Made by a program: the position numbers and the translations under genes
Notes under the pieces: generated by a model
Told to the model about the DNA's origin: nothing
What the model saw: the letters and a program-made list of their open reading frames with translations, nothing else
Databases searched by the model: none
Source: Dryas octopetala
Lineage: Eukaryota > Streptophyta > Magnoliopsida > Rosales > Rosaceae
NCBI GenBank assembly: GCA_963921425.1
Contig: OY992833.1
Coordinates: 13,619,738-13,683,737, forward strand
DNA: 64,000 nt
Direction: 5' to 3'
Shown here: piece by piece, positions 1-11,493 of the stretch
Layout of the letters: every line of letters begins with the position of its first letter
Numbering within the stretch: position 1 is the first letter of the stretch

Positions 1-316
1 AAAGGAAGGAAAGGTAAAGGAGTTGTTGTAGGGGGAGGGAAGGTGGGAGGTGCTGCAAAATTATCTCAGCAAATTGATCGACTTGTTGATGTTGTTGAAG
101 GCAGAAGTGCTCCAGTATTATACAGGTTTACATGGCAGTAGTATTCCTGAAGTGATGCAAGTAGTTGAAACTATACATGGAGCAGAGCCTGGTAGCAAGT
201 TGTGGTGGTTTGCAACTCAGTTATTCATATCTCAAGAGAAGAGAGAGATGTTTTCTTTCATGAAAGATTCTGACCTCAAGCTACAGTATCTTAATCATGA
301 ATTAGCTAAAATATAA
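1..316 (+). pseudogene. Harbinger accessory Myb/SANT-like protein, C-terminal part, frameshifted
   Basis: The end of the Myb/SANT-like protein that accompanies plant Harbinger transposases. One frame (1-125) reads a Gly/Lys-rich linker followed by LSQQIDRLVDVVEGRSAP. The frame beginning at 50 then carries the conserved tail from about residue 30: IPEVMQVVETIHGAEPGSKL, then WWFATQLF, the QEKREMF motif, and a stop at 314-316. I recognise the tail from plant L10-interacting Myb-domain type proteins, where these two blocks are continuous. Here they lie in different frames, with the break near 115-135, so the reading frame is broken. The DNA-binding N-terminus is upstream of the window. Confidence 0.65.
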
Positions 317-570
317 GTAGGAGAGATCGACTATTTTAATTTTCAGGGCACTTATTTTGTGTTTATTTTATATTAGGTTATTGACATTATTGTTTGAATT
401 AGCAATGTTTATTTGGATTGCTAACTTATTATATTTGACTATTATTTGGATAATTTTTTTTTGGTGTTATTTGTTATGATTCCTTTTTATATTTCTGTAT
501 TTAATATTTGTATGCACGGTGGAATGATGTTTCATGAAAACATATAAAACTTGCATGTTTATTTTAGAGT

Positions 571-1929
571 ATGGACATTCCTGAAGATGAAGTGACAAAT
601 CAAATTATATGCGTATGTGCTCGAGCTATTGAACTTTATTATCTGAAATATATTTATAAAAATCCTTGTATGGATTCTTCTCAAACAGGTAATATTTGGT
701 TGATGGGAGTGTTAGAAGGAAATGATAGTCGTTGTCATAATCTATTTAGGATGGACAAAGATGTCTTTTATAAGATTATGTGAGGACTTGCAAGTCAATT
801 ATGGGTTGAAGGGTAGCAGGAGAATGGGTGCTGCTGAGATTTTGGGAATGTTTTTACATATTTTAGGACATGGTGCAGGAAATAGGCTAGCACAAGAACG
901 ATTTCAATATTCTGGTGAGACTGTGAGTAGATATTTTGGTATTTTACTAGATATTGTATGTCGTATGGCTATAGATGTCATAAAACCATTGGATCCCGAG
1001 TTTAAAACAGTCCCACCAGAAATAATGAGAGATTCCAGATATATGCCTCATTTTAAGGTAATTATTATACTTATTTTGTTTTCATGTAAATTAAGGTTTA
1101 TAATTTTATTTGAAGCCTTTCTTATTATCATTTGTAGGATTGCATTGGTGCTATTGATGGAATACATGTGCATGCCTCAATACCTCCTTGTGATCGATCA
1201 AGTACCATATATTGGAAGGAAGGGAGTACTGACACAAAATATAATGGCCGCATGCAATTTTGACATGCAATTTATATTTGCATGTGCAGGTTGGGAAGGC
1301 ACTGCTCACGATACAAGGGTATTCCTTTCGGTTCTACGAGATCATACTTTGAATTTTCCTAAACCTCTAAATGGTAATTTTTTGAGAAAAAAAATGTGTA
1401 TATAATTTAACTTATTGTTCAATTTATAATTAAACATTATATTATAAACCAAATATATCTTGTATTTTCAGGAAAATATTATCTAGTGGATGCAGGATAC
1501 CCACAAATGAAAGGTTATTTAGGACCATATAAAGGTGAAAGGTATCATCTTCCTGATTTCCGTAGGAGTACTCAACCAATTGGCTATAAAGAAGTATTCA
1601 ACCAAGCACATTCTTCTCTTAGGAGCGTTATTGAACGCACTTTTGGAGTGTGGAAACAAAGATGGAATATATTACGAGACATGCCTAGTTATCCATTCAA
1701 GAAGCAAGTGAAAATAGTTATTGCAACCATGACACTTCATAACTATATAAGAAGGCATGCCCAACGTGACTGTCATTTTGAAGAATGTGGAAATGACCCA
1801 AATGACATCCTAAGTGAAGAGATAGGGAGGGAAGCTCATGCACAAGAAGAAGATGGTCAGGTAGAACAAGAAATGGAGGCATTGAGGAATAATATTGCTG
1901 TAAGTTTAATGAGTGCATCATGTATTTAG
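571..1929 (+). pseudogene. HARBI1-like Harbinger transposase (DDE nuclease), two frameshifts
   Basis: Cut-and-paste transposase of the PIF/Harbinger type. Exon 1 starts at 571 and reads to FRMDKDVFYK. It then shifts frame near 765-780 into CEDLQVNYGL and runs to about 1055. A GT...TAG intron follows, ending at 1137. Exon 2 contains the first catalytic Asp in DCIGAIDG, a second frame shift near 1195-1202, and the second Asp in AGWEGTAHDTRV. Another intron (about 1374-1470) precedes exon 3, which has DAGYPQMKGYLGPYKGERYH and the catalytic Glu in SVIERTFGVWKQRWNIL, then an acidic tail ending at 1929. The DDE residues are present, but two frame breaks make the copy inactive as read. The family call is strong; the exact break points are approximate. 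Confidence 0.85.
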
Positions 1930-2532
1930 ATATTTTAATATATATATATATATATGTAGGAGGAGTTTAGTTATTTTTATAAACCAAAATTATTTAATAT
2001 TCATGTTGTATGTAGGATTTAACATTCAACATTGGTTAGCATTCAAGTTTCATTACTTATTCAATTAAAATTATGGTACTTCAATGTGCCATTGAAATGA
2101 TGGCACCGTATTTGTACTAATAAATTTTAATGTTTTTTTTTTTTTTGAGAAATAAAATTATAATGGTTTGCAATTTTTTTTCCAAATATAATTTTGAAAC
2201 GATGCCAAACATAATAAGTTTATTTGTCTATGGTTGGTATATATATATCTTTTTTTTTTTCAAATTGAAAATTATGAAAAAAAATTAGAAAAAAAATGTA
2301 TAAATCTAAGTGGAAAGCACTTTCAGCATCATGTCTATTTTAGTCATTATATACAATCAAAGCACTTTTAACACTAATATTTACCAAACACATAAGAATC
2401 GTTTTTTGTACCTACATCACTTTTCATAATACAGTTTACCAAATACTCAACTGTTTTATTTCACAACTGATTATAATCGCAACACATTTGACAGTGATTA
2501 TTTTCACAGCACAGCAATACCAAACTGACAGA

Positions 2533-3474
2533 CTAATACTTTAGTGCTTTTAAACTTTTAACTAAGGTCCAAAAATATTATTAAGATGTTTTTAATTTAA
2601 AAAATATCTAATATTATTCTAAAATTAATAATATTTAAATTTTAATATTATTCTAGTATTATCATAATATTATCCTAATTTTATATTATCTTAATATTAT
2701 AATATTAGCATATTATCATATTATAATATTCTAATATTATCATATTATCCTAAAATTAATTGTGCGATTTAAATTATATTAATCTAATAAAAATTCATCA
2801 GCCCAAAAAAGTATAAAATAATCAAATAAGGAAAAAATTCTTTATGGGTACATTTCAATTGTACCAATTGATTGATGGTTTGTCGGTGTTTATGTTATAG
2901 TTTAGCTCTGTGATTTTGGGCGGAACCCTAACATAGCACCTCCACCAAGCTCATTTTATACCTTAAGAGGGGATGAACTGATGAAGTGAAAAGATGGGGA
3001 TTTACCCTTAAAACTTGAGGAAGGAAGCAACATGGCCGAACGATCGACGGTTGAAATTGAGCGTTCGGATCAAGTACGCATATTTGTTAGTGTGACCTAA
3101 TTGAATATATATATATATATACACCAACCCAGGTATTAGTACAATTGAAATATACCTATATATACTTTTTTTTTACTTGTTTGATTATTTTCGATTTTGT
3201 GAGTTAATGCATTTTTTTTATATATTTTTATAATATAAAACAGATATTATCTTTTATTATTTTAAAATATACAACATAAAAACTAAATAATCTTGAATGT
3301 TTTAATTAAAAAATGTCCTAACTAATATTATCTTTCATAATTTTTAAAAATTAATTCATATTAATTATCTTAATTTTAAAAGATAATATGAGTCAAAATT
3401 TTAAAAAAGTCTATTTTTTGGACCTTAACCTAAAAAATTGGATTTAAGTACAAATCTAAATTCCTATATGGTTT
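2533..3474. other. AT-rich spacer without genes
   Basis: I see no coding signal here. The part 2570-2760 is dominated by repeats of TAATATTAT. A single copy of the 31-bp unit that is tandemly repeated at 5321-5458 appears at about 3121-3151, and a related reverse-oriented segment at about 2848-2880, so this stretch shares an ancestral repeat with that array. Confidence 0.5.
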
Positions 3475-3845
3475 TAGGATCCATTTGAGAATGCACTGAA
3501 GGACCCAAAAACTGTTGTGGATGACAATTCTCAATCACCTACATCAATTTTTGTGTTTGGTAAAAAAATTAAAAATTGTTTTTCCCCACAATTCTCAACT
3601 CCCCACAGCAAAAACGAGAAAGTAGGTTTCTATATGCTTTTGAAAACTGCAGTAAATCACAATAACAATGTTTAGTAATTATACACAGCTAAAAAACTTT
3701 TACATTAACATTTACCAAACACTTTGATACTGTTTTTTGCATTCATAGCACTTTTGAAAACATAGTTTACCAAACACTTAACTGCTTTACTTTACAACTG
3801 ACTTTACTTCACAGCTATTTTACTTTACAGCAATACCAAACCGGC
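3475..3845. mobile_element. Harbinger-type MITE
   Basis: A short non-autonomous element whose right half repeats, in the same order, the motifs at the right end of the Harbinger element at 2320-2532: ACCAAACACTT, GCATTCATAGCACTTTTG, TTTACCAAACACTTAACTG, then AGCAATACCAAACCGGCCC. The left end (GGATCCATTTGAGAATGC) is an imperfect inverted match to the right end (GGGCCGGTTTGGTATTGC read on the other strand). No clear 3-bp duplication is visible; the right end abuts the GC-rich element at 3839-4331. Confidence 0.55.
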
Positions 3846-4331
3846 CCGAGCACGACATGATTAAAATAGACACGGCAAGGAACGACACGATTAAATGGGT
3901 CGGGCCGGGCCGAAGTTTTTAACCTATCAAGCACGGCACGGCACGAGCACGACACGGGCCAAGTACGGCACGAGCATGAGCACGAAATGGGTCCGAATTA
4001 GGCACGACTCCTTTAACATTGTTTTCTTCCATTTTTAGAGAACTTTTAAACAAAAATATTCAATTTTCATGAAAAATAATGTTAATATTTAATTATAAAT
4101 AAGAAAAAATATCATAAGATTAGTTTTATCACCTTAAAAAATAATATTAAAAAAAAAGATTAGTGGGCCAACCCGTTTAAAGCACGGCACGAGCACGAAT
4201 GGCGCGCAGGACGTGAGCTGTGCCGGTCCTAAGTCTTAACTATATGGGTCGGCCCAAACACGGCATAAAAGCACGATGAGCTCAATTTAAATAGGCCTAG
4301 CCAAGCCAGGCCAACCCGTTTGACACCTCTA
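3839..4331 (-). mobile_element. GC-rich hAT-type MITE, one end missing
   Basis: A block rich in GGGTCGGGCC, AGCACGGCACGAGCAC and similar motifs. It ends at 4331 with TGACACCTCTA, which on the minus strand reads TAGAGGTGTCA, the terminal motif of the well-delimited element at 17114-17699. The other end runs directly into the Harbinger MITE, so it is truncated or nested and no 8-bp duplication can be shown. Confidence 0.55.
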
Positions 4332-4524
4332 GGGCAATTAATTATAATGTTTATTGTCAATAGAGATAAATAGTTAAATAAAACTACAATATATTTATTT
4401 AATAAAACCAACCCAATTAAGGTTACGAGTTCAACAAATATAACCTTGACAAACATTCATACATAAGATGTTGTTCGACATATTTACTACTACTAACCCA
4501 AAGGACTATGACAAATATTTAAAG

Positions 4525-4935
4525 AGTGAGGCTATGCAGACCATCCTTAGCTGCTGAGTTGACCACCTTAACGTATTTTTTCCAACTTTTTTCCTATTTT
4601 ACCCTTTATTGCAAAAACATGATAAAATCACCCAGATCTGTTCGGTGGTCATCTACCGAAACATTCATCAATATTCGGCAGATAAGTGTCGAATTAATAC
4701 AAATATTTCGACAGATAACTGTCGAATGCCTTTTTCATTTCCATTCGGTGGTTATCCACTGAATAATCCACCAACATTCAACAGATAACTGTCGAATAAT
4801 CATAAATATTTCGGTAGATAACTGTCGAATAACCCGACAAACAAACTTGAAATTTTTTGTTTTAAGGGTAAAGTTGAAATTTTGAAATAGGGTGGTCAAC
4901 TTAACAATTTAGGGTAGTCGGAATAGCACTGGCCA
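4525..4935. mobile_element. Inverted-repeat element with internal CGACAG/CTGTCG palindrome array
   Basis: The ends are imperfect inverted repeats: the left end reads GGCTATGCAGACCATCCTTA, and the right end, on the minus strand, GTGCTATTCCGACTACCCTA; both are followed by GTTGACCACC. The interior (4640-4835) holds four or more copies of a motif like CGACAGATAACTGTCG, a 6-bp palindrome around a 4-bp loop. There is no coding potential. The superfamily is not assigned. Confidence 0.5.
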
Positions 4936-5320
4936 TATTTAAATTATATTCAAGTCAAAGTCAAAGGGTACATCTAAAGATAGTAATAAACAACAAAAGA
5001 GTTTTGCAACATTGTAGACCTACCCGGAGAAAGGGTACCTAAACTTACTTAATAACCTAGCACATTTTTCTCCTACTCTGAGCGCTCATCACCTGGCTAG
5101 TTTTTTGGCTTTATATTAGGATCAGAGTTAACTCTAGGATTTTAGGGTCTGCTAAAAATTGAGAGTTAAAACGTAACATGCAGCTTCCACAAACCCCATT
5201 CTAGCTACACCCTAGAAGAGTATGAGGTAACCCGTTGGAAAGTAGCTAGGGTAACAAATGAGCAAAGGAAACAGCATTGAGCGTTGCAAGAAGTGCTCTG
5301 CTATTCTTGGTTGTTTCGTT

Positions 5321-5458
5321 AAATGTACCAACCTACGTATTAATACAAAGGAAATTTACCAACCCACACATTGGTAGGGTTGAAATACACCAAACTACAT
5401 ATTGGTACAATTGAAATGTATCAACCCACATATTAGTACAATTCAAATGTATCAATTA
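5321..5458 (+). repeat. 31-bp tandem repeat, about 4.4 copies
   Basis: Four successive 31-bp units begin at 5321, 5352, 5383 and 5414, each starting AAATgTAcCAAcC and ending in a variant of TTGGTACAATTG. A partial fifth unit follows. Isolated relatives occur near 3121 and, inverted, near 2850 and 5525. Confidence 0.85.
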
Positions 5459-6370
5459 TACTTTTAAGCGACAAACTAGGTATATATTTAGGTCTAAGGG
5501 TGTATGTTTTAGGTTTAAGTTGTACATTTGAAATGTACCAACCAATACTTTTTTTCCTAGCCATTTGATTTACTTTTCATTTTGTGAGCTGATCTATTTT
5601 TATTTGGATAGCAGGTGAATAAATCTCATATTTTATGAGATTTCTACAATTTAATTAAATCCCATAAATTGTGGGATTTAAATTCATCATTAATTTTAGG
5701 ATAATAGTAGGGGCAATTTTGGAATATAAAACACCAATGTGGCAACTTGATAATATTACCTCAGTCAATTCTTATATATTAATAATAAGGTTTTAGTCTA
5801 CAGATGACCAATAAAATGGACTAAATTGTGAATCAACCTTATTTATTTTGTTTAATTAATATACTTGACGATTATATAGTGTTGTAATGAGTTTGTTCTT
5901 GTTGATTGAATGTATATGTTCAATTCATGTCTGCAGGTTTGAGTGTGCAAGCCATCATGGAAATGGATGAGCCTGTCAGATGGTTATTAGGATTTCACAA
6001 TTGGAAATTACTTTTTTTGTTGTTTTGCAGTAATTGAAATACTTTTAGTGAATTTTTCTTGGTACGTACGCAACAATTTTTTGGTTGATGGTGTTCTTTT
6101 TATGTGGATTTAGACTTGTTTCTTTGTGTTAAAGCAACTATCAAATTTTAAATGTGTACAAATTTGCTTTGTTTTTTGGTTCTTTAAACTGGGGAGGAGG
6201 ACGTTCGAAATTCAAAATGTCTACCAGAATTGTGTGGAGAGAACTAAACCAATAGCTAGTTAGTGTGAATTTTCTTTATTTGATGTTTGGATGGTAAACT
6301 GGACTTTGTTTTCATGTCCTAATTAATTGACATACATATGTTATGTCACTTGGATATATATAAGTAGGAT
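5459..6370. other. Spacer without recognisable genes
   Basis: AT-rich sequence with no supported coding region. A palindromic CTCATATTTTATGAGA-like segment lies at 5625-5690. Confidence 0.4.
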
Positions 6371-7000
6371 TACAGGTGTACAATGGGTTGGGCTGGCCCG
6401 GATTTGGCACTGGCCTGGCCCATTTAAAGTCGACTCGACTCGTCTTGGGTTGGGCCAGTCATGGGCTTGAGCCGTCCCAATAGGCCGTTACGTACAGGCA
6501 GACCCGTTTACATTAATTTTTCTCAATTTCTTTTTCAAATTTTAAATATTAATTAATGTTTGTCTCTATAAATAAAAATATTTATTTAAATCAAAGATTT
6601 CCCCAGAATTCAATAAAACATTACATATTCTACTCTAAAATATTTATTATTAATTGCTATTTGTTTACAAAATATTTTAACATCAATTTTTTGTGACAAT
6701 ATTAAAGTTAAATATTTTATCATTAAGTTTTTTTTTTTACAAGTGAAATATTAATTTCCCTTTAATTTTATTGAGACGATGTTGAACAACTTAAAAAAAT
6801 TAGTTAATAATTTTTATTAAATAATTATTAAAACTTAAAAATTTTAAAATAAATAATCGAGTTTGCCCGGAATGAGCCTAGTATGACCCGTTATGAGTCG
6901 AAGTGAGCTTAAAGTTTAAGATAATTGAGTTGGGCTGGGCCGATTATTAAATGGGCCAGCCCGAGCATGAAATGAAACACGAATTGTCTCATTTAACTTT
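6371..7000 (+). mobile_element. GC-rich hAT-type MITE, degraded
   Basis: Begins CAGGTGTACAATGGGTTGGGC, matching the left end of the 17114-17699 element, with the same order of GGGTTGGGCC-rich flanks around an AT-rich core. The right half has GGGCCAGCCCGAGCA followed by a decayed end that lacks the final TGTACACCTCTA. It is an older copy of the same family. Confidence 0.6.
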
Positions 7001-8337
7001 TAATGAAACAAAATTAAGACATAATATCTTTTAATTTTTGCTTAGTATATAGAGTAAAACTAGGTTAAATAACAAACTGATTTGTAGCCTTTTTATAGAA
7101 AGCCAAGTGCCTTTTGTGAAAAAGTCTTGTACCCTTTTAGTTGAATCAGACATAACACATTTGAACTTAAAGGCATGAAACCAAACAAAACTCTTGGATA
7201 CAAGTCCATTACCCAAAGTTGTAAATTATTATTGGATCCATACAAAAAGACATAAATTTATTTGTTCTTTTGGGAAGCAAACATATCACACACATTTTTT
7301 TTTTTTAATTAATGAATTGTGATCCATGAGATTTGAAATTAAAACATTCTCCAACAAAATAAGTACTACTGTCATTTTGCATTGAAAATCAAAGGAAAAC
7401 AAGAGACTAACCTAAGAAAGCCTAGGACAACTTACAAGGCCCCATAGGCATCACGTAACCTGAACCCATTGTACACATTTGTTTTTTCCATTGCAAACAA
7501 ACTATACACTCATTTTTGAACAATCTCTTCTCCTCTTTTCAAACTAAAGCCATAAGCCATAAGCTTTAACCTTAATAGCTTACTCAACTCTTCTCATACA
7601 TCTCTTCTAGGTAGGCATTTTTTGCTTTCAAGAAAATGTTTGTTTATTATGTTAATGGTTTAAGTTTATTACATTCGCCTCCCACTGATTTCATTTATTT
7701 CTTGCGCCATGCACTCTTTATTTTTTAACATAGTTAACTAAAGTTAACCCTCAAAAGGCCAGTCTGTTATTTAAACTAAATAATTTTAAAAAATAATTTA
7801 TGTACACTTTAAAAAATGAAATTAGTTAATATATATATATAAGCAAACATTAAATTTTAAAACTAAACTTAGCAAAGATTAGAGATCTCTTAAATGTTTT
7901 AAAAATTTTAAAAAACTAAACTTAGCAAAGATTAGAGATCCTTTAAACGTTTTAAGAATTTTAAAACTCGCTTCTGCTACGCAGAATGTGGTACTTGAAT
8001 ACCATCACGTGTGATCGGACCCAAATATGTGGATGAACTATATTGGGTGACGTGGAATATAAGTAGTTGTGTTAGCTTTGACACACGAATTCCCCACTTT
8101 AATATATATCATGTTAACGTTAGAAATAAAAAACCAACTGGCGGTGATTAGAGATGTTGATAATAGAATCTCACATGCATCAGTTGCATTACAATGTATT
8201 ATATTTTGGGCCTCTTCACCTACTACCAAATAGTTTGGGTTGAATGTTTTAACTTCGAAACGGTATTAGAGTACCTAGAATATTTAGGTGTTAAAGTTAC
8301 CAAACAGAATTATATATATAAACACATTTGAAGTTGG
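7001..8337. repeat. Spacer with a 54-bp tandem duplication at 7860-7965
   Basis: No gene is supported. At 7860-7965 a segment of about 54 bp containing CTTAGCAAAGATTAGAGATC is repeated twice in tandem with a few substitutions. Short open frames on the minus strand here have no recognisable motif. Confidence 0.55.
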
Positions 8338-8770
8338 TTCAGGAATATCCTGCACCATAATACATACATGGATGTACTTACAAAATTGTGTTTAAATACA
8401 CATATAAACATTCTGATCGAATACAGAAATACATATATGAACATAATATGTAAGCACCCGACAAGAAGCAAAATTCTTATTTAAAGGCTTATAAACAGCA
8501 ATGAATAAATTAACTTGGTTGGGGAATATTATCCAGCACATGACCTTACATATTTGTGTTTAAATACACATAAATATATATAAAAACATTCTGCTAAACA
8601 AAAATTAATGCATATAATAAACATAAATATGTACTTGGCAAAAAGAAAACAGAAATAAGCTAGCAAACAAAAAAGAGATAATCTTATTTAAATAAATCTA
8701 TAATTAAACACAAGTTGTGTTGGTTTGGGAATAATATTTTCCAGCGCACATGTGAACTTGAATTGATTGA
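8338..8770 (+). repeat. Tandem duplication of about 190 bp, two and a bit copies
   Basis: Unit 1 (about 8338-8517) and unit 2 (about 8518-8726) share, in order, a GGGAATAT...CCAGCAC-like start, GTGTTTAAATACACAT, AAACATTCTG, AACATAA.ATGTA and TTCTTATTTAAA. A third partial copy begins at about 8727. It lies 1.1-1.5 kb upstream of the metalloproteinase start, possibly in its distal promoter. Confidence 0.6.
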
Positions 8771-9601
8771 GTTCTCGGTGTGGCTGTTGTTGGTCTTTGA
8801 CCATTATTCGCCCACTTGACCCTCCATCTTTTGTTCGATATGATGTCCAGGTTTGCTCGATTCCTTAACTTTGATTCAGTTGATCTCAATTGTTTAATGC
8901 TTAAGGGTAGAGGTTAGTGTCAAATTATCAATAATATGTATTGATTAGGGGAACTGCATGCAAATTAATTCTTCCTACTAGTCTCCCTTAATTAGAATTA
9001 ATTAATTTAGTGTTGACCAGATTTCCTTTTTGCTGGGAATCACCAATTAACCTCAAGATGTAGTTTTAAAATAAAAAAATTATTAGAGTTGTTAAATTTG
9101 ATCATCAAATGATGTATTTTTATATCTTATTTATTTTAATGAACAAAATTTAGTAAGTGTAGCAATGTAGGTCTTGAAAATATACTATAAAAAATTATCT
9201 AATTACATATGAAATAATAATGCTAGAGCCATCGGCCATCAAATTTGTTCACCAAATTTGCCTTCGATATGTTTTGAATATATAAAGCTATTCTGTTAGG
9301 CGAACGTCATCAAATTTTTTTTATGGATACCAGCTAGGCATGTATGGAGCGCTGGGCAGCCATTGCTGAGTGCTCGGTCATCCATTTTTATTTTTTTCTT
9401 AAGCACTCGGTAAATCCCATAAGATCTATTCTACACCCTAAAAGAATATGGGGTGACCATGTACCTATACCCTAAAAACCGAGAAGAGGAAACAGCAACG
9501 AGCATGCATCGGCTATTATTATAAAAAAAAAAATCATTGCCGGTGTTCAGCGCTGAAAATATGAAAAAAAAAAAAAAAAAATTGCATGTGTTTTGCCAGT
9601 A

Positions 9602-9633
<32 letters not shown>
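9602..9633. repeat. (TA)n microsatellite
   Basis: An uninterrupted TA run of about 15 dinucleotides, shortly after a pure A run at 9566-9582. Both lie upstream of the metalloproteinase and are probably length-variable. Confidence 0.9.
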
Positions 9634-9637
<4 letters not shown>

Positions 9638-9776
9638 CGTACTATGGCCGGGGATGTAGTGATGACCCTTTTCATAATATTGAGTAGATCTGTAGATCCA
9701 CAATGTGCCATTTAAATAAAATTATTTATTTATATATATATATAATTTTATATGCATATGTACGCTCATTTGAGTC

Positions 9777-9785
9777 TATAAATAG
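9777..9785 (+). promoter_or_regulatory. TATA box of the metalloproteinase gene
   Basis: TATAAATAG lies 50-58 bp upstream of the ATG at 9835, which would give a start of transcription near 9810 and a very short leader. This is a consensus match and a good distance, not a measured site. Confidence 0.65.
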
Positions 9786-9834
9786 CCCTCCAACTATTGA
9801 GGCTTATATATAATTTCTTAGCATATACGTAGCA

Positions 9835-10794
9835 ATGGCATTACAAAGTCGTCCATCACTTTTCACATGCACTCTCCTCCTGTCTCTCCTCTCTTATTCA
9901 ACTTCATTATTAGAACCCCACCATCATAACTCATCAGCATTTGAGTTTCTGGAGCATCTCAAGGGGTGTCACAAGGGTGACAAGGTCCAAGGCATCCATG
10001 ACCTCAAAACATACCTTGAAAAGTTTGGCTACTTAAGCTATGGCTCCCATCTTCATGCCGATGATGATGATTTCGACGAACTCTTGGAGTCAGCCGTCAA
10101 GACTTACCAGCTCAACTACCATATCAAGCCCACCGGCACGTTGGACGGCAAAACGGTGTCAAAGATGATGACTGCCCGCTGCGGCGTGGCAGACATCATC
10201 AATGGCACCAACCCGATGCAATCCGGGAATAATAAGCACCACCACGGCCGTCACTACGGCCGTGATAGACATTCCATCAGCGATGGAATAGTCTCTCACT
10301 ACTCTTTCTTTAGAGGAAAGCACAAGTGGCCTGCTTCCAAGTACCACCTCAGCTACAGATTTGATCCGAGCACCCCACCCGAGGCCATGAACGCCGTCAA
10401 ACGAGCCTTCCAAACATGGGCCCACAACACACACTTCAGGTTCAGACTGATGGCCCAAAAGAACCACAAAAGGGCCGACATAAGGATCAGTTTCGAGTAC
10501 GGGGACCATGGAGATGGGACCCCATTTGATGGGGCCGGCGGGGTGCTGGCCCACGCTTTCCCGCCGACCCACGGAAGCTTCCACTATGACGCGGATGAGC
10601 CATGGTCGGTGGGTGCCCTTAGAGGTTACTATGACCTGGAGACGGTGGCTTTGCATGAAATTGGACACCTCCTGGGACTTGCGCATAGCTCAGTTGAAGG
10701 AGCTATCATGTACCCCTACATTGCTTCTGGAGTCGCCAACCACGCTTTGCATCGTGATGATATTCAAGGAATTAAAGCTTTGTACAACGCTTGA
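9835..10794 (+). CDS. Plant matrix metalloproteinase (metalloendoproteinase, M10A)
   Basis: A one-exon gene for a secreted zinc endopeptidase of 319 aa, the usual architecture of plant MMPs. Residues 1-24 form a signal peptide with a Leu-rich core. Residues 35-110 are the peptidoglycan-binding-like propeptide. The cysteine switch at 113-119 reads TARCGVAD, where the family usually has PRCGxPD, so both prolines are replaced. A His-rich linker (HHHGRHYGRDRH) lies at 135-146. The catalytic domain starts near 155 and contains the zinc site HEIGHLLGLAH (274-284, with Glu275 as the general base) and the Met-turn AIMYP. The protein stops at GIKALYNA with no hydrophobic tail, so no GPI anchor is predicted and it should be released to the apoplast. 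There is no hemopexin domain, as in other plant MMPs. An opposite-strand open frame at 10159-10686 is only a shadow. Confidence 0.95.
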   Translation: MALQSRPSLFTCTLLLSLLSYSTSLLEPHHHNSSAFEFLEHLKGCHKGDKVQGIHDLKTYLEKFGYLSYGSHLHADDDDFDELLESAVKTYQLNYHIKPTGTLDGKTVSKMMTARCGVADIINGTNPMQSGNNKHHHGRHYGRDRHSISDGIVSHYSFFRGKHKWPASKYHLSYRFDPSTPPEAMNAVKRAFQTWAHNTHFRFRLMAQKNHKRADIRISFEYGDHGDGTPFDGAGGVLAHAFPPTHGSFHYDADEPWSVGALRGYYDLETVALHEIGHLLGLAHSSVEGAIMYPYIASGVANHALHRDDIQGIKALYNA

Positions 10795-11493
10795 TCATTC
10801 CACAAGCGTACGTCTGAACTTAACTGAATTAATTTTAGCTACTTAAATTATTAATGTTACTCAACTTGATTTTAATTTTCTTTAATCAAGTTGGTTTAGT
10901 GGTAATTTTTTCTCTTTTGTTAGACGAGATTTTAAGTTTAAATCTCCTCCCAAATAAAAAAAAAATATATATATATATATATATTGCTTATCCTTTTATC
11001 AATCAAACAAGTAACGTGCGTTTAGTGTTTTTGTCTCTACGAATGACAGTAGCTTTATGACCATGGCCATGGGCTTACTTGTCCAATAAAATTCGGTTTG
11101 CAGGAGAATTTTCTTTTTGCTGGCATGCAAGAAATGGTTGTACGTACGTTGTTCTTGGGAAGAATATTTAGTTATTTACCAAATGATTAATTATGAAAAA
11201 AAAAAATCACTTCACTAAAATTTAAGTAGGAATATTAGAAATCCAATGTATTGGACTAATTTGACCAAAAAAGAATTTATTAGATCTAACTAACTCTTGG
11301 CACACCCTCACATGGATTGCTTTTTTACAAACTTTTTACAAATTATAAATAAGCATATATATTAGTAACTTAATGGACATTTTAATGAGAACCAAATTAG
11401 ATAATTATGCTATATTTTTGGTAAATGTGTTTTAACTTCAAATCACATTATTGTTTGGTAAAATCTTATGCATGTTTTGTGTCGTTTGCGATC
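10795..11493. other. 3' flank of the metalloproteinase, no gene
   Basis: Contains a (TA)n tract at about 10965-10984 and otherwise AT-rich sequence. AATAAA-like motifs occur near 10953 and 11085; either could serve 3' end formation. Confidence 0.4.

Larger units (their letters stand above)
1..2532 (+). mobile_element. PIF/Harbinger DNA transposon, right part, decayed
   Basis: The window opens inside a PIF/Harbinger element. Two coding remnants lie on the plus strand: a Myb/SANT-type accessory protein tail (1-316) and a HARBI1-like DDE nuclease (571-1929). About 600 bp of AT-rich sequence follows. From about 2320 it carries subterminal motifs such as ACCAAACAC and AGCACTTTT and ends near 2532 with AGCAATACCAAACTGAC. 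The same motif series ends the small element at 3475-3845, which supports this boundary. The left terminus is outside the window, so the inverted repeat and the 3-bp target duplication cannot be checked. Both coding parts are frameshifted, so the copy looks non-autonomous. Confidence 0.75.

Noticed and set aside
4629-4835. CRISPR-like array of palindromic repeats
   Set aside because: Spacing is irregular, the units lie within a plant inverted-repeat element, and the window is clearly eukaryotic.
10159-10686. 175-codon minus-strand open frame opposite the metalloproteinase
   Set aside because: It is the complement of a GC-richer coding region with strong codon bias; no domain or homologous pattern is visible.
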